Shown here: positions 28,616-43,600 of the stretch, piece after piece
Layout: the number at the start of each line of letters is the position of its first letter
Numbering within the stretch: the first letter of the stretch is position 1
Assembly: GCF_024713945.1 (NCBI RefSeq)
Contig: NC_134686.1
Coordinates: 2,566,001-2,630,000, forward strand
DNA from: Dermatophagoides farinae
Taxonomy: Eukaryota > Arthropoda > Arachnida > Sarcoptiformes > Pyroglyphidae
Direction of reading: 5' to 3'
Length of the DNA: 64,000 nt
The notes under the pieces: generated by a model
The model's input: only the letters and a program-made list of their open reading frames with translations
What the model was told of the DNA's origin: nothing
Databases searched by the model: none
Made by a program: the position numbers and the translations under genes

Positions 28616-31600
28616 AAGCCAATTTGTTTCAACATCAATTGTGTATGTTTATAAACACCTGAATGATGATGGTGGTGGTAACTAAGTGTACAATGTTGTT
28701 GTTGATGCTTAATTCATGTTGTTCACGCGTTCATCGAACCACAAAACATTACATAAAATCATAACTAAATGAATGGAGGCGGACAAGATTGTTTTTTTTT
28801 TGCCGCCACCATAATATTAGTTGCTTGTAGCTGTCAAAAATGTTTTACATGTGATATTTGTACACACACACACAGTTGTTACATCAACCATCATCAAAAA
28901 TGAGTGAGACAGAGAGAAATTAGCTACAATGGATTGAATTTAACAACAACAACAACAAAACAACAAAAAAATGACACGTCTATGTGAGTGTAAAATAAAA
29001 TAAAAAATACAAAAATTTTCATCCAATTTGATTTCGGTGTTCATTTTGGTTGGTTGTTGTTTTGGTGGTTATTTGGCTGGCTGATTGACGAAATTATTCA
29101 TCGTCATTACATGACGAATAATAATGATAATAATGATAATGATGATGATGATGATGATGTGATTTCGTAAATCAGTGAATTCAATTGAATTTGAAGAAAG
29201 AGAAATTTAAATTTAGATTTTTTTTTGTTTTGTTTCGAATCAGTCTGTGAAAAGTGTTTTTTGTTGTTGTTGTTGTTGTTGTCATTTTTTTTCACTGATT
29301 TCAGCCATTGTCATGATGATAATCATCGTCATCATCATCATCATTATTATATCGTCATCATCATTGGGTTGGAAATAATGACGACATTAAGGTGTGTGTG
29401 TGAGTGTGTATTAGTTGCGCGTGTTTTTTTTTCGATGATTACAATTCGACAACATTATTGTTGTTGATTGATACGTTTGTTGGATTTTTTTTTTCATTTT
29501 TCTTTGTGTTTTCATAGCTATGTGGATAATTGTTATCCATAAAAGATTTGTGTGTGTGTGTGTAAGATTAGCTTCAATTAATACGTCCACATAATCTCTG
29601 GATGATCTGAGATCAGATGTTTATTTTTTTTTGTTGATGAGTCAAAGCAGATGTTTTTTTTTTGTTTTAAGCTGTTGTCAAAGATTTTATTTTTCGTTTG
29701 ATTCTTTCAACGAGATTATGATTTTGACTTTCATTCAATTTGTTCATGTTGATCGATTTTTTGTTTTCCTGTGATCACACAAATGTGATCAATGTAGTTT
29801 ACCTTAATGATGATTTTTTTTTCGTTTGGAATTCGCATTCATTCAATCTGAATAATAATAAAGTTATGATGGCAAAAACAATCCAGAAATAATTGATTAA
29901 ACCGAAATGAAAAAAAAAATGAATGAATAGAATTGTAATGGTGAAATTGAAAGTCATGGTCAAGTGGTTGTTTTGGTTTTTTTTTCGTGTGTGTGTGTGA
30001 ATCAATCTGAATGAAAGTAAGTTTTTTCCCCTACCACACACACATTTATTGTTGATCGATTGATTAACAAGTTTGCATTCACTTTTTTTTCAATCATAAT
30101 TAATGATTTGTTTTTTTTTGTTTTTGTGTTCCACTTTTGCCAAAAAAAAAAAAAAATTTGAAACATTGCCCTTGCATGGATATTTTTTTTCGTTGATTCA
30201 ATTTCTGAATTGATCAATGATTGGAATGAGCGAAAAAAAATCTCATTTTTTTCTCGCTCAAAATATATAGACAACTATATGATGATGATGATGACATTGG
30301 AATGGCAAATTCGTAAATGCCAATGGTTGAAACAAACAAATTTCAAATTGATTCATACATCATGTACACACACACGCGTGCACACACACGTAATGAAAAA
30401 CCAATTTGATTGAATAAGAAGAAACAAAAAAACAGAAAAAAACATATCATTAAATAGAATCAAAAAAAAAGTTTCATTCCATTTTAGATTGGTATTCAAA
30501 AAGAAAAACAGAACACGTCATCTCATTCAATCATTTTATTGCATTTTTCATTTTTCATTCAAGGGAAATGGAAACAAAAAAACAAAACAAAACAAAAAAA
30601 AAGAATGCACAAAAGAAAACGAAATCATCATCATCATCATCATCAACTACCGGCAATTGAATAGCCACATATATACAATATGGTCAAGTAAACACACAGA
30701 AAAGAAAACAATGAACAATTAACGGACATTTAGAAACGGAAATTGAGTCTAGCAATGTGAATGAAAAAAAAAGAAGAAATCAAATTGATCAGATTCAGAT
30801 CTCTCATTCTCTGTGAAAAATGTGAAACATTTCACCATTATTTAGTTTTTTGGAACAATTTGTTGGCAATAAAATATCTAGATATTGCCATTGTGATACT
30901 GAATAGTGTTCTGTGTGTGTGTGTGTGTGAATAAAATTCAATTGAACTTGAACTTTTTTTTTGTGCAGAAATAAAAAATTTTTTTTTCTTTTTTGTATAA
31001 TTTATTTCATTTCACAGGTTTTTTTTCGAATGAAAAAAAATAGAGATGTGAAGATATAATATGCTTTTGTTGTTGTTGCTGTTGGTCTTTTATTTTATTT
31101 TTTTTTTTTTTTTTTTTGATTAGAAAATTTTCAAATTCAGGTTATCAACCATTGTTATGTGACGAATGTGTGACATTGATGATGATGATTGTGGCTTGAA
31201 TGTTTTATTATAGCATCTTTTAGAATAGAATCGCACTGGTATTTTGCACATTCATTTCAATTCAATTTTTTTGTTTTGTTTTTTTTTTTTGAACAATAAT
31301 CATCGTCATCACTGTGTTTTTTTTTGTGTGGTCAGACCTGCCCTCATCAGGTCGATTAATTGATTTTTTTTTCACATTTGCTTTCCATTTTTTATTTGAT
31401 CAAATCAAATCAAATCAACCACCACCATCACCATCATCATGGTTTTTGTATCTTGATATCACCATTTTCAGATAATCCATTTGGATTCGTTCTATCATCA
31501 TCTACATAATCCATGCTTGTACATTTTTATCAGATGTATACCACTAATGATATATAACATGATTTGTAATTTAAAAAAAAATGGAAATGGAAAACCAAAC

Positions 31601-34600
31601 GAAAACCAGTTATTTATTCATTCATTTTTATTCATAAGTGAAAAAAAAGAAACCTGTCGATCAAAAAACTTGTTTACATTATTGTCAAATTCAGTTTATC
31701 ATCATCATCATCATCATTATATCAATAGATTTATCATGTTTCAGTCAATGTGTAAGTTTTAATTAGATTTCTAATTCATTAAATTTTCATGACAAAAATT
31801 CATTTTCTAAATGAACAAGAAAAAGACAAAAAAAAAGTAGAACAACCTTGATGTAGTAGTAGTGTTCATGCACTACAACACACACACACACACAGAGAGA
31901 GAGAAAGAAAGAAAAGATTCCAGGTTTTTTTTTGCCTTCTTACACACACACACACACACAGCTGGCCTAATTCTACCTGTCATTCATTAGGTCGATGATT
32001 ATGTATTGCCGGTGGCTGGTTGTCTGGTTTTTTTTTTTTTTTGAACATCGCACTGTCGGTGTCTATTTGTGTATATGTATACACTAAAAAAAAACTAGCC
32101 ATCATCATACTCATAATAATAATCTTATTAATGATGATGATGATTGTGAGCAACAAGTGGACACATAGTGGTGCATAGAAAGAGAGAACGATGAAATAAA
32201 AAAAAAAAAAAAAAATTCCACAATGATAACTGTCACACACACACACACACATTTGTAACATGTATATATTGTGACATACTTATACACTCCACTACCTAGT
32301 AATGGATTTAATAGGTAATTGATAAATTAGATAATGAAATAACAAAATGAAAATGATATAAATCTTTTTGTCCATTCCATTCAAACTGTTGTTGTTGTGT
32401 TCGGTGCAACAATTTGTTCATCAACAACAACAACAACAACAATGAACAAATTCGTTTGCACAGATTATATCGCCAAGTGCGATTCTTTTTTTTACAACAA
32501 CAACAACAACAGAAAAATGAAGGAAATCTACTTATAAAAAATGATTTATATTTTTTTTGTTTGGCTACAATGGTCCTTTATAATTATATATTTGATGATG
32601 ATGATGTCATACACAAGAAACACACAGCAAAAGTGTGGAAAAAAAAAATTGAACTTTAAACGATGTTGGTGGTAAATGGTAATTATCAGCTATCATCATT
32701 CTCTCTCTCTCTCTCGATGGTTATTAGTAATATTGAAAATTTATTGGGTTTTTGATCTATTTTTTTTCTGTTGAAGTTATCCTGATAAATATGAGTTGTT
32801 GACCATTCAATGTTTTTTTTTTTTTGGTAATGAATATCATTATTATTTATTGGTTGTTGGATAGTTTTTTTTTTGCTGGTAAATTGTTGATTTATTATTA
32901 ATATGGTCAACGATTTTTTCATCTTGTTCATCGTCCATCATATAAAGATTCGTGTACAATTTATTTTTTTTTAAATTTTAATACCACACGTGGAAACGTT
33001 GTGTGAAAATTTTCAACAACATCGGGTGATGATTGATTTCTTTGTCTTAATTTTTCATATATCGCTAATTAATATTTTTTTTTCTTGATTAATCATCATA
33101 AGAAAAATAAAAAATTCGTGATCATAATGAAAATTATAGCAAAATTCAATTCATTTTAATACGAAACGAATATCATGTGAATATTGTCAATGTAATAGAA
33201 TGGTATATATAGCACAGATGAATGAAAGAATTTTCAACACCACCATTATGATCATCATGATCGTCATGATGATGATTTAAATCAGGTAAATTGATAAAAA
33301 AAATGCTATTATGACCATCACATCCAACTTACTGTGTGTGTGTTCAATTGTCAAATCGTGACTAAATCATGATTCATACATACACACAATTGGTTTTGAA
33401 TTTAAACATGATGATCGTTTGATTCAGGTTGTTGTTTTTATTTAAATCTTTTAATTTTTTTCTGTTTTGTTACCATTCAAGTATGATTAATGTCTGTGTC
33501 TGTGTGTGTGTGCATGCACTTGAATTAACTAAATGATATTCTCGATTTTGGAATCAATTTGGTGATTCTTTTTTTTTTTTTTTTGCCAATGGTGTATATG
33601 ACCTAGATGTTGTTGTTGTTGTTGTTTTTACTTGCCTCTCACATGAAATATTCATTGATTTTTTTTTCTTTTACTTTTTTTTTATTTATAGCTATAATAA
33701 TCAATGATGATGATGATAATGATCATCATCATACGATGAAACGATGTACAGCAAATGAATTTGAATGTATTCGTGATTCAACTTGTATTGATTTATCATC
33801 AGTTGGTGATGGAATAATTGATTGTATTGATTCATCAGATGAATGTCCTGATCCTATACAACAATTTCGTTGCCGTTGTGGTATACCAATATGTATTGAT
33901 CGTAAACATTATATGGATGGACAAATTAATTGTGATGATGGTTCAGATGAAGGTTTAGAGGTTACCATTTGTCAAAGTTTCATACAAAATGAACTATTAC
34001 CTAATGGTGAGTTTTAATTTTTAATTAATTAATTAATTAATTAATGTTTATATGTTTATAAACAACAACAAATCCTTTTTTTCCGCCTACTAATATGATG
34101 TTGGTTATTATCATTATTTGATTGTTTTCGTCTTTTTGTATATTTAATAATAATAAACGGATTTATATGTTTAAACCGTGACTATCTAATAATCCAACCA
34201 AAAAACTAATCATTAACAAATCATAATCATAATGATGATTCTTGAACTAAAAAATAATGATACATACACATACATAGTGGTCATTTACTTGACCATTCAG
34301 TTTTTTTTTTCGTACAAATTATATCCATATTAATAATAATGGATACACACGATAATGATAATAAATAACCACATCCAACTAATTGATTGATTGATTGAAT
34401 GAATAAATAAATACGACACCTGGTCACATTGATTGAGGTTGAATATTTTTAACACAAAAAAAATACTTTTTTTCAAACTAATAATAAACCAAACCAAAAA
34501 AAACACAAATAATTTGACCATCGACAACACTAACCCATTTATTCGGGCTTCAAATTCTATCCGTATGTTTGTCTTTTGGGAATGGGAAAGTGGAAAATTA

Positions 34601-37600
34601 ACCTGAATTTTTTTTAAAAAATGAACCTACTACTACTACTACTAACCACTCATCTGTCATTGAATCCAACATCCGCTGAAAATTTTTAATCATTTTAAAT
34701 CCATTCCGGTATAACTCAATATTGAATATTTTTATCGTTGATCCAAAAAAATAGGAATGTTGACACGTCCACAACAACAACAACCACAGCAAAGGCCATA
34801 TGATATGAATGTTCCATTCATGACCGTTATTGGTGAAGATAATGCTGATGATGATGGCGAAATCGATGATCATAATACAACAACAGCAGCAGCAGCAGAA
34901 GCAGCAACAAATGGAAATAAATACATGGCTGATGTTGATGTTGATGATCCAATTTTATTAATACCGGAAAATATTGAAGAACTTTTTTCATCTGAATTTT
35001 TTGATTCATTATCAACAACATCATCACCGTATATCGATGAAATAACAATGAATTCAACTACTACTAACAATGGTGATGATATTGTTTCTGAAAGCAATGA
35101 TGATGATGATGATGATAAAGATAAAAACTTTTCATCATCATCATCATTATCATTAATGTCATCATCATCATCATCGCCATCATTATTGATCGATGAACAA
35201 ATAATTACGCCCAATTCGTCCACTATCATCATGATAGATAATAAGATTGAAACATCAACAACGAAACAATCAACAATGGCAACAACAACATCAACATCGA
35301 CATCGACAAGTCATCAAGATGTAGTCGAACTAACTGGAACATTTTTACCATATGAATTGTTGACAGCTCCAACAAAATATCCATATTATCATCGATCAAT
35401 GATTACACCTCCAATTCTATTAGAAAAATTGACTGAAACAAATTCAATTGTTGAAATAACTGGAACATTTATACCACAAATGATGACACAATCATATGAT
35501 AGTGAAACTGGTCAACATCGACAACCGATGACCACCACCATTACTGCCAACAACAATACTATGATGAACGAATCAGTTAACAAGGAACGATGGAAATCAA
35601 CGATGACAAAAATTGATGCTAATCATGCAGTCGAAACGGAAAAAATGGCTAGAATAAAAATCAAACAAGCAACAAATCAAACATTTATCATTGGCAATAA
35701 ACGTTTGACAATTCTCACGGGAATCTTTTATGATCATCAAAATGACATTGGTACAGCATTCATTGTAGCGTGTGGTGAAAATCGACTAGCCAGAATAGCA
35801 ATGGATTATGATCGAATGATCTGTGATAATGTTCCTATCAAAATACGTAAAGAACGGCCACGACAATTTACTGATGATGGAAATCATCGACAATCATCAA
35901 CAATAAATGGTACATTAACCATTAATTTAGCATCGGCTGGAAAATCATTGATCGTTATACCAGTGTTTACAACTGGTGGTGGTGGTAGTGGTGGTGCTAG
36001 CAGAAACAGTAATAATATAAAAATGGTTCATGCTGAAATTGAATTGAATTTTAATGATGACAATAATATGGTTGGTCGACCAATGAAAACAATCATTTTA
36101 TCTGGATTAGGATGGAAGAATATTTCAAAAATTGAGGTCAATGCAGATAGAAAATATGTTCCATACATAGTGAAAGATTTACAGCCATCGATTGTTGATG
36201 TACGATTCGATATTAAAAAACAATTGTCAAATGTACAGATTATTGATAATGACAATCATCATTATCATCATCATTCATTCACATTACCATCATTGTCATC
36301 ATCGTCTGCATTGATTGTACCAACTACGGCGACGACGACGACGACGACAACGACAACATCATCTATTTCTAGTAATAATCATAACATAATGATGTCATCA
36401 AGAATTTTGTCCAAATTTTTAAATCGTCCACGAATGCATACTACAACAGTGGGACGTTTCAATGAACAAGATGATGTGGAAAAGAAATTCTTGTTGGATA
36501 ATTATTTCAGTGGCAATATTCCACAATATGATCCAACCATTGTGGAACCAACATCATCATCATCATCCGTTACGGTGAATCGAATTCGTGATACAAGCAC
36601 CATTTTTGGTTTCATTGATTTTACCACCATTGTTAATGGTACAATGTTGATTTTTACGCCCAAAATCAAAGTCGATTCATCGGTGGATAAACATTCGACC
36701 ATTAAACCAACTAAAGTTGCATTGTTCCATGATTATCTTCAAACATCATCATCATCATCACTTATTGGTAAATCCATTCCATCATATGATAATGGTAAAA
36801 TAACTGTTTATGATGAGAAAATATCACCATCATCGATGACACCTGAATTTATTTCATCACGAAAGCTTGATAAATATAATGAATATTTAGTCACTAGTGA
36901 TGGCATAACAATTACAAATGGATTCATATTGCCAAGTTTTTCATCACATGTGCCAAATTCATTGAAATCATCAACAATGACATTAGATACTTTCATTACT
37001 AGTCAATCATCACAAACGTTACCATTGAAATTGATTGCCACAACATTTACAACAAAACATACTGATTTTATAACTGAACAAATTGATGGTGGTAAAATAC
37101 GTACACGAACATCGGAAATAATATCCACTAATGTTATTTATAATAAAAACAATGATGATGATGATGATGATAATGAACAATCGAATCGAATAAGGCCTAC
37201 AAAACCAATGAAAACATTTTTCACTACATATACTTATTTTACTACATTTAAAAATTCTGAAACTGAATTTGTACATAGTCGTAAAGAGATTGTAACAAAT
37301 ATTGTCGATCCTTTTGATGAAGATTTAGCCATTATTGTACCAACATCATCAACATCATCATCATCAATCACGTCCACAAAGATGGTCACAAACATTTCCG
37401 AAATAAACAGTGATGCTGATGCTGATGATGATGATAATGGTGATCCAAATACATCTTCCGCCATCCATTTGATTGACACAAGACCTTTGTCTTCATTTTC
37501 ATCATCATCATCATCATCATCAACGCCAACTACAATAAAAACAATGCCAACGACAATGAATGATGATGATGATGATGATAATGGCCAACAACAACAACAA

Positions 37601-40600
37601 CAAATGAGTCCGACACCAAGTCTTCATTCTTTGAATTTGAATTCAAATAATAATAACAAGCCTACACCTTTGAATAAATCATATCTGGGAAAATTATTGT
37701 CCGGTATAGCCGTTCCAATCACACATTATACGACGTTTACATATTATACGACATTTTTCAAAGATTCAACATCACAAATTGTGTCCCGTACAAATGTCAT
37801 ATCAAACATTGTGACCGGAACAATAAATCTTAATCAGTCACCACCAATGCCATCATCATCATCATCATTAGTATCGATACATAAACGTTCAATCATTGAA
37901 GAGAAAGATTTTACAGCAGCAGCAGCCGAAAATTTACCAATTGTAATCACACCAGTTACTGAATTTTCAACATCAACATTATACACTACGTTTTTTGTAC
38001 CTGGTCAAGGTTCAACGGTTGTAACAAATACACATATCTATTCAAATATCTATCTACCTGATGTTGAAGATTTAATTCATACAACCACCACATTACAACA
38101 ACAAGTTCAACGTCCGATAAAAACATTTCAAAATTATCCAGTTATAACAACAATCAATTATCATTCACCATCGACCGTAAACGATGAACGTATTCAAGAA
38201 TCATCGACGACAATATTGAACCGTATTCAACAACAATCTAATGACGGTATTGTTCGACTAATCAATGGAATACCGGTGCTAGATGATCAAATTGTTTTAA
38301 ATACAGATAATGCACACAATGAACGACAAAATACAGTGGTTCCATTTGTACCACAATCTGTCCGACAGCAACAACAACAATTATTATCATCATCATCATC
38401 ATTGGCTCGTATCGAAATTGAAGGCTCAAATGATGATAACAATCACGATATTGGAACTTCTACCAATTCCATCAGACGTAAAGTTATAAAAGTGACCAAA
38501 ACAAGAAAACTTATGGATACCTTGAATTTCAATATCAATAATAATGGTGATGATCGCCGTAAATCAACAGTGATTGTACGTAGGCCGCCATCTACATTGA
38601 TTACATCAATTGGAGACAGTAATACAATATTAGTTGATGGTCATTATCATGATATAGACGGTATAGATCGTACTGGACGATTACATCCATCAATAACGCC
38701 AACGCCAGTGACATATTATACAACATATACATATTTCACTACCGAATTGATTGATGGTCGACCAATTGTTCGCTCTAATGAACATCTTTTCTCTACAGTT
38801 ATTACTGGTAAAATCCTACCTACACGAGTTGTTCCGGATCAAAATCTACGCCGTATTCGTCGTACTGTGGATACATTGATTGATACTGTGGATAATCATC
38901 CAACTAAACAAAAGTCATCTAGTCTAAACAATCATCAATCTTCTTCTGTTATAGTCCAAGATAATGATGATAATATTGTTGTAGTCGATGTTGATGAACA
39001 AAATAATCATCATCAACCGCCATTATCGACTTTGGAATCAAATCGAAAAATTGGTATCGTTTCCGAAATGACCAATCAGAATGGTGATCAAACTTTATTA
39101 ACACAAATTATTGGCACTACAATCAATGGATTGTATGCTCAATTTGCCATCACTAAAACATTAGAATCACCTACATTGAATCCAATCACAATTCAATTGA
39201 ATCAAACATCCGATAATGAATTGAATGATGTTGTTGATTATGAAATTACCGAATCTAATCACTTGGATACAACGACAACCGAAATGTCCAATATTATTAG
39301 TGATGACGACGAAGAATCGATTACAACAGAATCCCCGATTGATATGAATAATCAAACTATGACAGAGATGTCTATAGATTCCGAAATGATGATGGTCGAT
39401 GATTCGTGGTTAAGTGATGAAAATGTTCTAAGTGAATCGTCTTCACTCAGTTCATCGATCGATATTGAACCAACATTTTCATCACCGAGTGAAACACCAA
39501 AATTATCTTCATCGGTATTACCCAATAGCACCAAATCGGCGACCACCACCACCACCACCACCAATGACAAATCGACCATTGATTATCGTACCGGTTTGAT
39601 ATCATCATCAATCGAAACGTTGACCAATCTTGAACGACAAGAATTGATTCATTTAACAAAGGAAATTTTCGGTACGTATATTGGAGGTATATATGCACAT
39701 TTGGCCAAAACACGATCCGAAACTATCACTTTACCACCACCACCATTACAAACACATCCTGTATCATCATCAATGATATTTCATACTATCTCTGCCTCTG
39801 CCAACTTGGCAACTACAACAACAACAACAACTGTACAAATGACACCATCAACCATAAGCCTGTTTTCCGGTTCTTTGGACCCTTTTTCATTGAATGCCAC
39901 TATTACCGATGCTTCTATTTCCACTGCAATTGAAAGCACATCTTTTGATCCTGATTTGCACGTTAATAATATTGCTACCTCTTCCATGATTATTGATGAT
40001 GCCGTATCCAAGATTATTATTTCCGATCCCAAAGAAACTATCATTTCCTCACCTACCTTTACAATTTCTTCCTCTTCTTCTTCTTCTTCTGTCTCTGTTG
40101 TTGTTGTTGATGATGATGATGATGATGAAAAACATTCGACCATTGATTTATGGCCATCATTACCTGGTTTATCATCCATTTCATATGCAACCGGAACAAT
40201 CAATGATACAGTATTGGTAGTACACACAACAGAATTTTATACAACACAAATCAATGGTTTCACAGCACATTATTCTCGTGAAACATCCAATATGATTGGA
40301 ACAATTGATCCAACAACTACCACAACAACAACTGTAACAAAACCATCGGTTCATTTTCCAACACCAGTTAGATTTTTATTTAGTTCATCATCACGTTCAT
40401 CAATTCCAATGCCTGCACAAGTTATTACCACTGTTGTTACAGTAACCACAACTCTTTTCGATGAATCTAGTGGTTATTCATCATCACAATCACAATCACA
40501 ATCATCAGGATTAATTCAAAGTGAATCCAATTCATGGTTAGCATCTAGAAAATTTAAACCAATCTATAATAATCAAGATTATGATGATGGTGATGGAGAT

Positions 40601-43600
40601 TCATCACCATACATGCTGTCCAGTTCATCATCCGGACAAATGCCAAGAAGTCGAACTATTCGTGAAAAAGATAATGCACAACCACTCTTTGATTATGGTG
40701 ATTCTGATGATGATGTGGATTATATTGATCAGATTGATACTCCGGCTAGATTAGACTCATCATCATCATTGACGACGACAACTACAACCACCACCACCAC
40801 CACCACATCTTCACCAAGAACAGCCAATAGAAATTTATATTGGCAACCACGTCGTAATCCAACCACTGGATTTGGTCAACGTGTAGGATACAATGAACCG
40901 GATACAAATTGGTCATCGAATACACGAGCAGTTATCAATAATAATAATAATAATCGTGTTGTAACACCTCGTCGTAGAACACAACAACAATCAATTTCGA
41001 GATCAACTGCTTCTTCACCTGTTTCGACAAGTGCAACACGTTCATTAGAATTTTATCATTACAATGATTATAATCCAAATATTTCGGATCGAACAAATCA
41101 AAGAACAAATTCGAATGATTCGAATTCTCGTCATAAACAGTCTCAACATTTGGATCGAAATAGGAGTTTGAATCGAAATCGTGGCAGTCTAAATCGTGGC
41201 CGTTCATATTATACACAATTGACTACAACTACGACAACCACTCCTGCTCCTAGGAACATAAATCTACTTCCAAATCAACGACTTCGTTTGAATCGTAAAT
41301 ATAGCCGAAATCGTTTACCTCATCTAAAGAATTTGAATCGTGATACACAACAACATTCTTTGTCTACATATCAACGATCAACACAATCGGATCCAATGGA
41401 TCAACAGCGGAAATTTGGCCGTGGAAATCGCCGTTCACGATTACATCAGCCAAGTTTACAGCAACCAATAGTGGCCAGCACTATTTATGCAACGGAAACC
41501 ATACCAAAAGTTCCGATAACTGTCACATCGATTGCTACTACAGTGAAAACTGTACCAATTTTTCATGGTTTTCGTACTTCATATGCAACATTAACAACAA
41601 CAACATTGAATACAAGCATCATTCCACATACATCATATGAAACAAGTGTAGATGATGATGGAACAACACGAACATTGTATACACGAATGACTGATCAATT
41701 GGAACCGCATAAAATTACCGAAATTCTTGTAACCACAAGTGCATTACAAGAAGTTAAATTAATACCAATCAAATTTGGTTATAGTACAAGAACCGAAACA
41801 TTGACGGATGTGAAAACATTTACAATGTTAACCACGGTCATTTCTACCGATTCATTAGCATTGTTAACACAATTATTACCACCACCACCTGGTAGTACAT
41901 TATTGACTACCACTTATGTTACTGACCATACACTTTCATCCACTACCTCAGTATCGTTATTATTACATGGAAAAACATTAGTTAGTACATTGACATTCAC
42001 ATCGGTTGCCGAAACAACCGTTACGAAAACATTGACCGTTCCAATAACAAATACAGATCATCATCATCATAATAATCCTTCACCATTAGTAACAATGTTA
42101 ACACTTTCGATACGTGGCGAAAATGGTGATATTACTGAATTGATCACCGCTATTACTGTTCCATTACAGCAGCCACAATTACAATCATCGACCATTATGG
42201 CTACAAAAGTTGAACGTGATATACGATCAACTTTAAATCGATTAGATAATTACAATGAAAGAATGTTCGATGATGATGATGATAATGATGGATTGGATTA
42301 TTTAGGACCAGTTCTATTAGAAAGTTCTACTGGATTCGGACAACAACAACAACAACAACATAGACAACAACAACAACAACAGAGCCAAACAAAATTAAAA
42401 AACAAAAATAATAATCATCATCAATTTATTTCCACTTCCTTTATGACTGTTGATTCAAAATTACAATCACAAGACACCAATTCTCATCCTTATTTTATTA
42501 CCACAATTTTTAAAGGTCCCAATACGGAAATCTATGAAGCAAATGTATTGCCCATTGATATGGATAATCAGGATGAATCACCAACGGCAACGTTTCGAAA
42601 ACGTAGACTATTACAATATAGTGATAATATCTATAAAGAATTATCCGGTGGTACATCATCCAATTCATTCACATCGGAACGTAGTAAACCAAATCGAAAA
42701 TTTCAACGTGTTCGAATTAAATCAAAAGCAGCCTCTTCTTTGAATCATGTATCTGGATCATCATTGACTGAATTTAATCGATTGGTAGGTATTCAGGATA
42801 AACAATCACCACCACCATCATCATCATCACCGCACATCAATTATGGTCCAGAATCATTCAATTCATTTCGGCGACAACCAGTTCAACTTGATCAACCATT
42901 CAATATGTATAGTAGTGTGGTTGTATCGATTCCACCGATTAGTTCAACAGCATCATATTTATTGGCCAATAATTTTCAGAAACCAACTTATCGCAAAATT
43001 AAACCACAACAAAGTCGTCGAATTGTGTCCAGTATTAGACAGGTAAATCCAACCGTTGCTGCTGCTAATCCATTACATCAGGCCATACAACCGAGTCATG
43101 TATTATCATCAAATCTTATGATTGCTTCATCCACTTTGCCATCGTTTATTGAAATTCCTAATCAATTTAATCATAATAATAATAATAATCATCACCACCA
43201 CCATCATCATCATCATTATCCACGATTACCATCAAGTCCAACGCTTCCAATTCAACCGGATCCACGACATGTTATTCAACATATCAATCATGCTATATTA
43301 CCGCATAAAAATCGTAATAATCCAGTCAATCAATTCAATGTTCATAATGTTATGGATGACCAGGCAATTGCACTGCCATATGATACTGGTTCCAATTATC
43401 CACCACCTTCTAATGGTGATTTGGATATATCAAGATCAATGGTTCATGGATCATCATCTTCAACAGAGCAATATTCACCATCATCTGTTCAACAACATGA
43501 ACCATCATCATCATCATCATCAGCGATTCATACGCCTACAATTCCATTAACTTATTATACAACGTTTACATATTTAACAACCGTTATTCGTGGTCAACAT

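Noticed and set aside
34870-35232. Antisense frames over the mucin exon (also 39781-40227 and 44191-44523)
   Set aside because: The long + strand frame with consistent splicing explains this DNA. The antisense frames are repeat mirror images.
42450-43550. Alternative + strand frames of 97-142 codons within the mucin exon
   Set aside because: Out-of-frame readings rich in His and Ile from CAT/ATC repeats; the giant-gene frame is the coding one.
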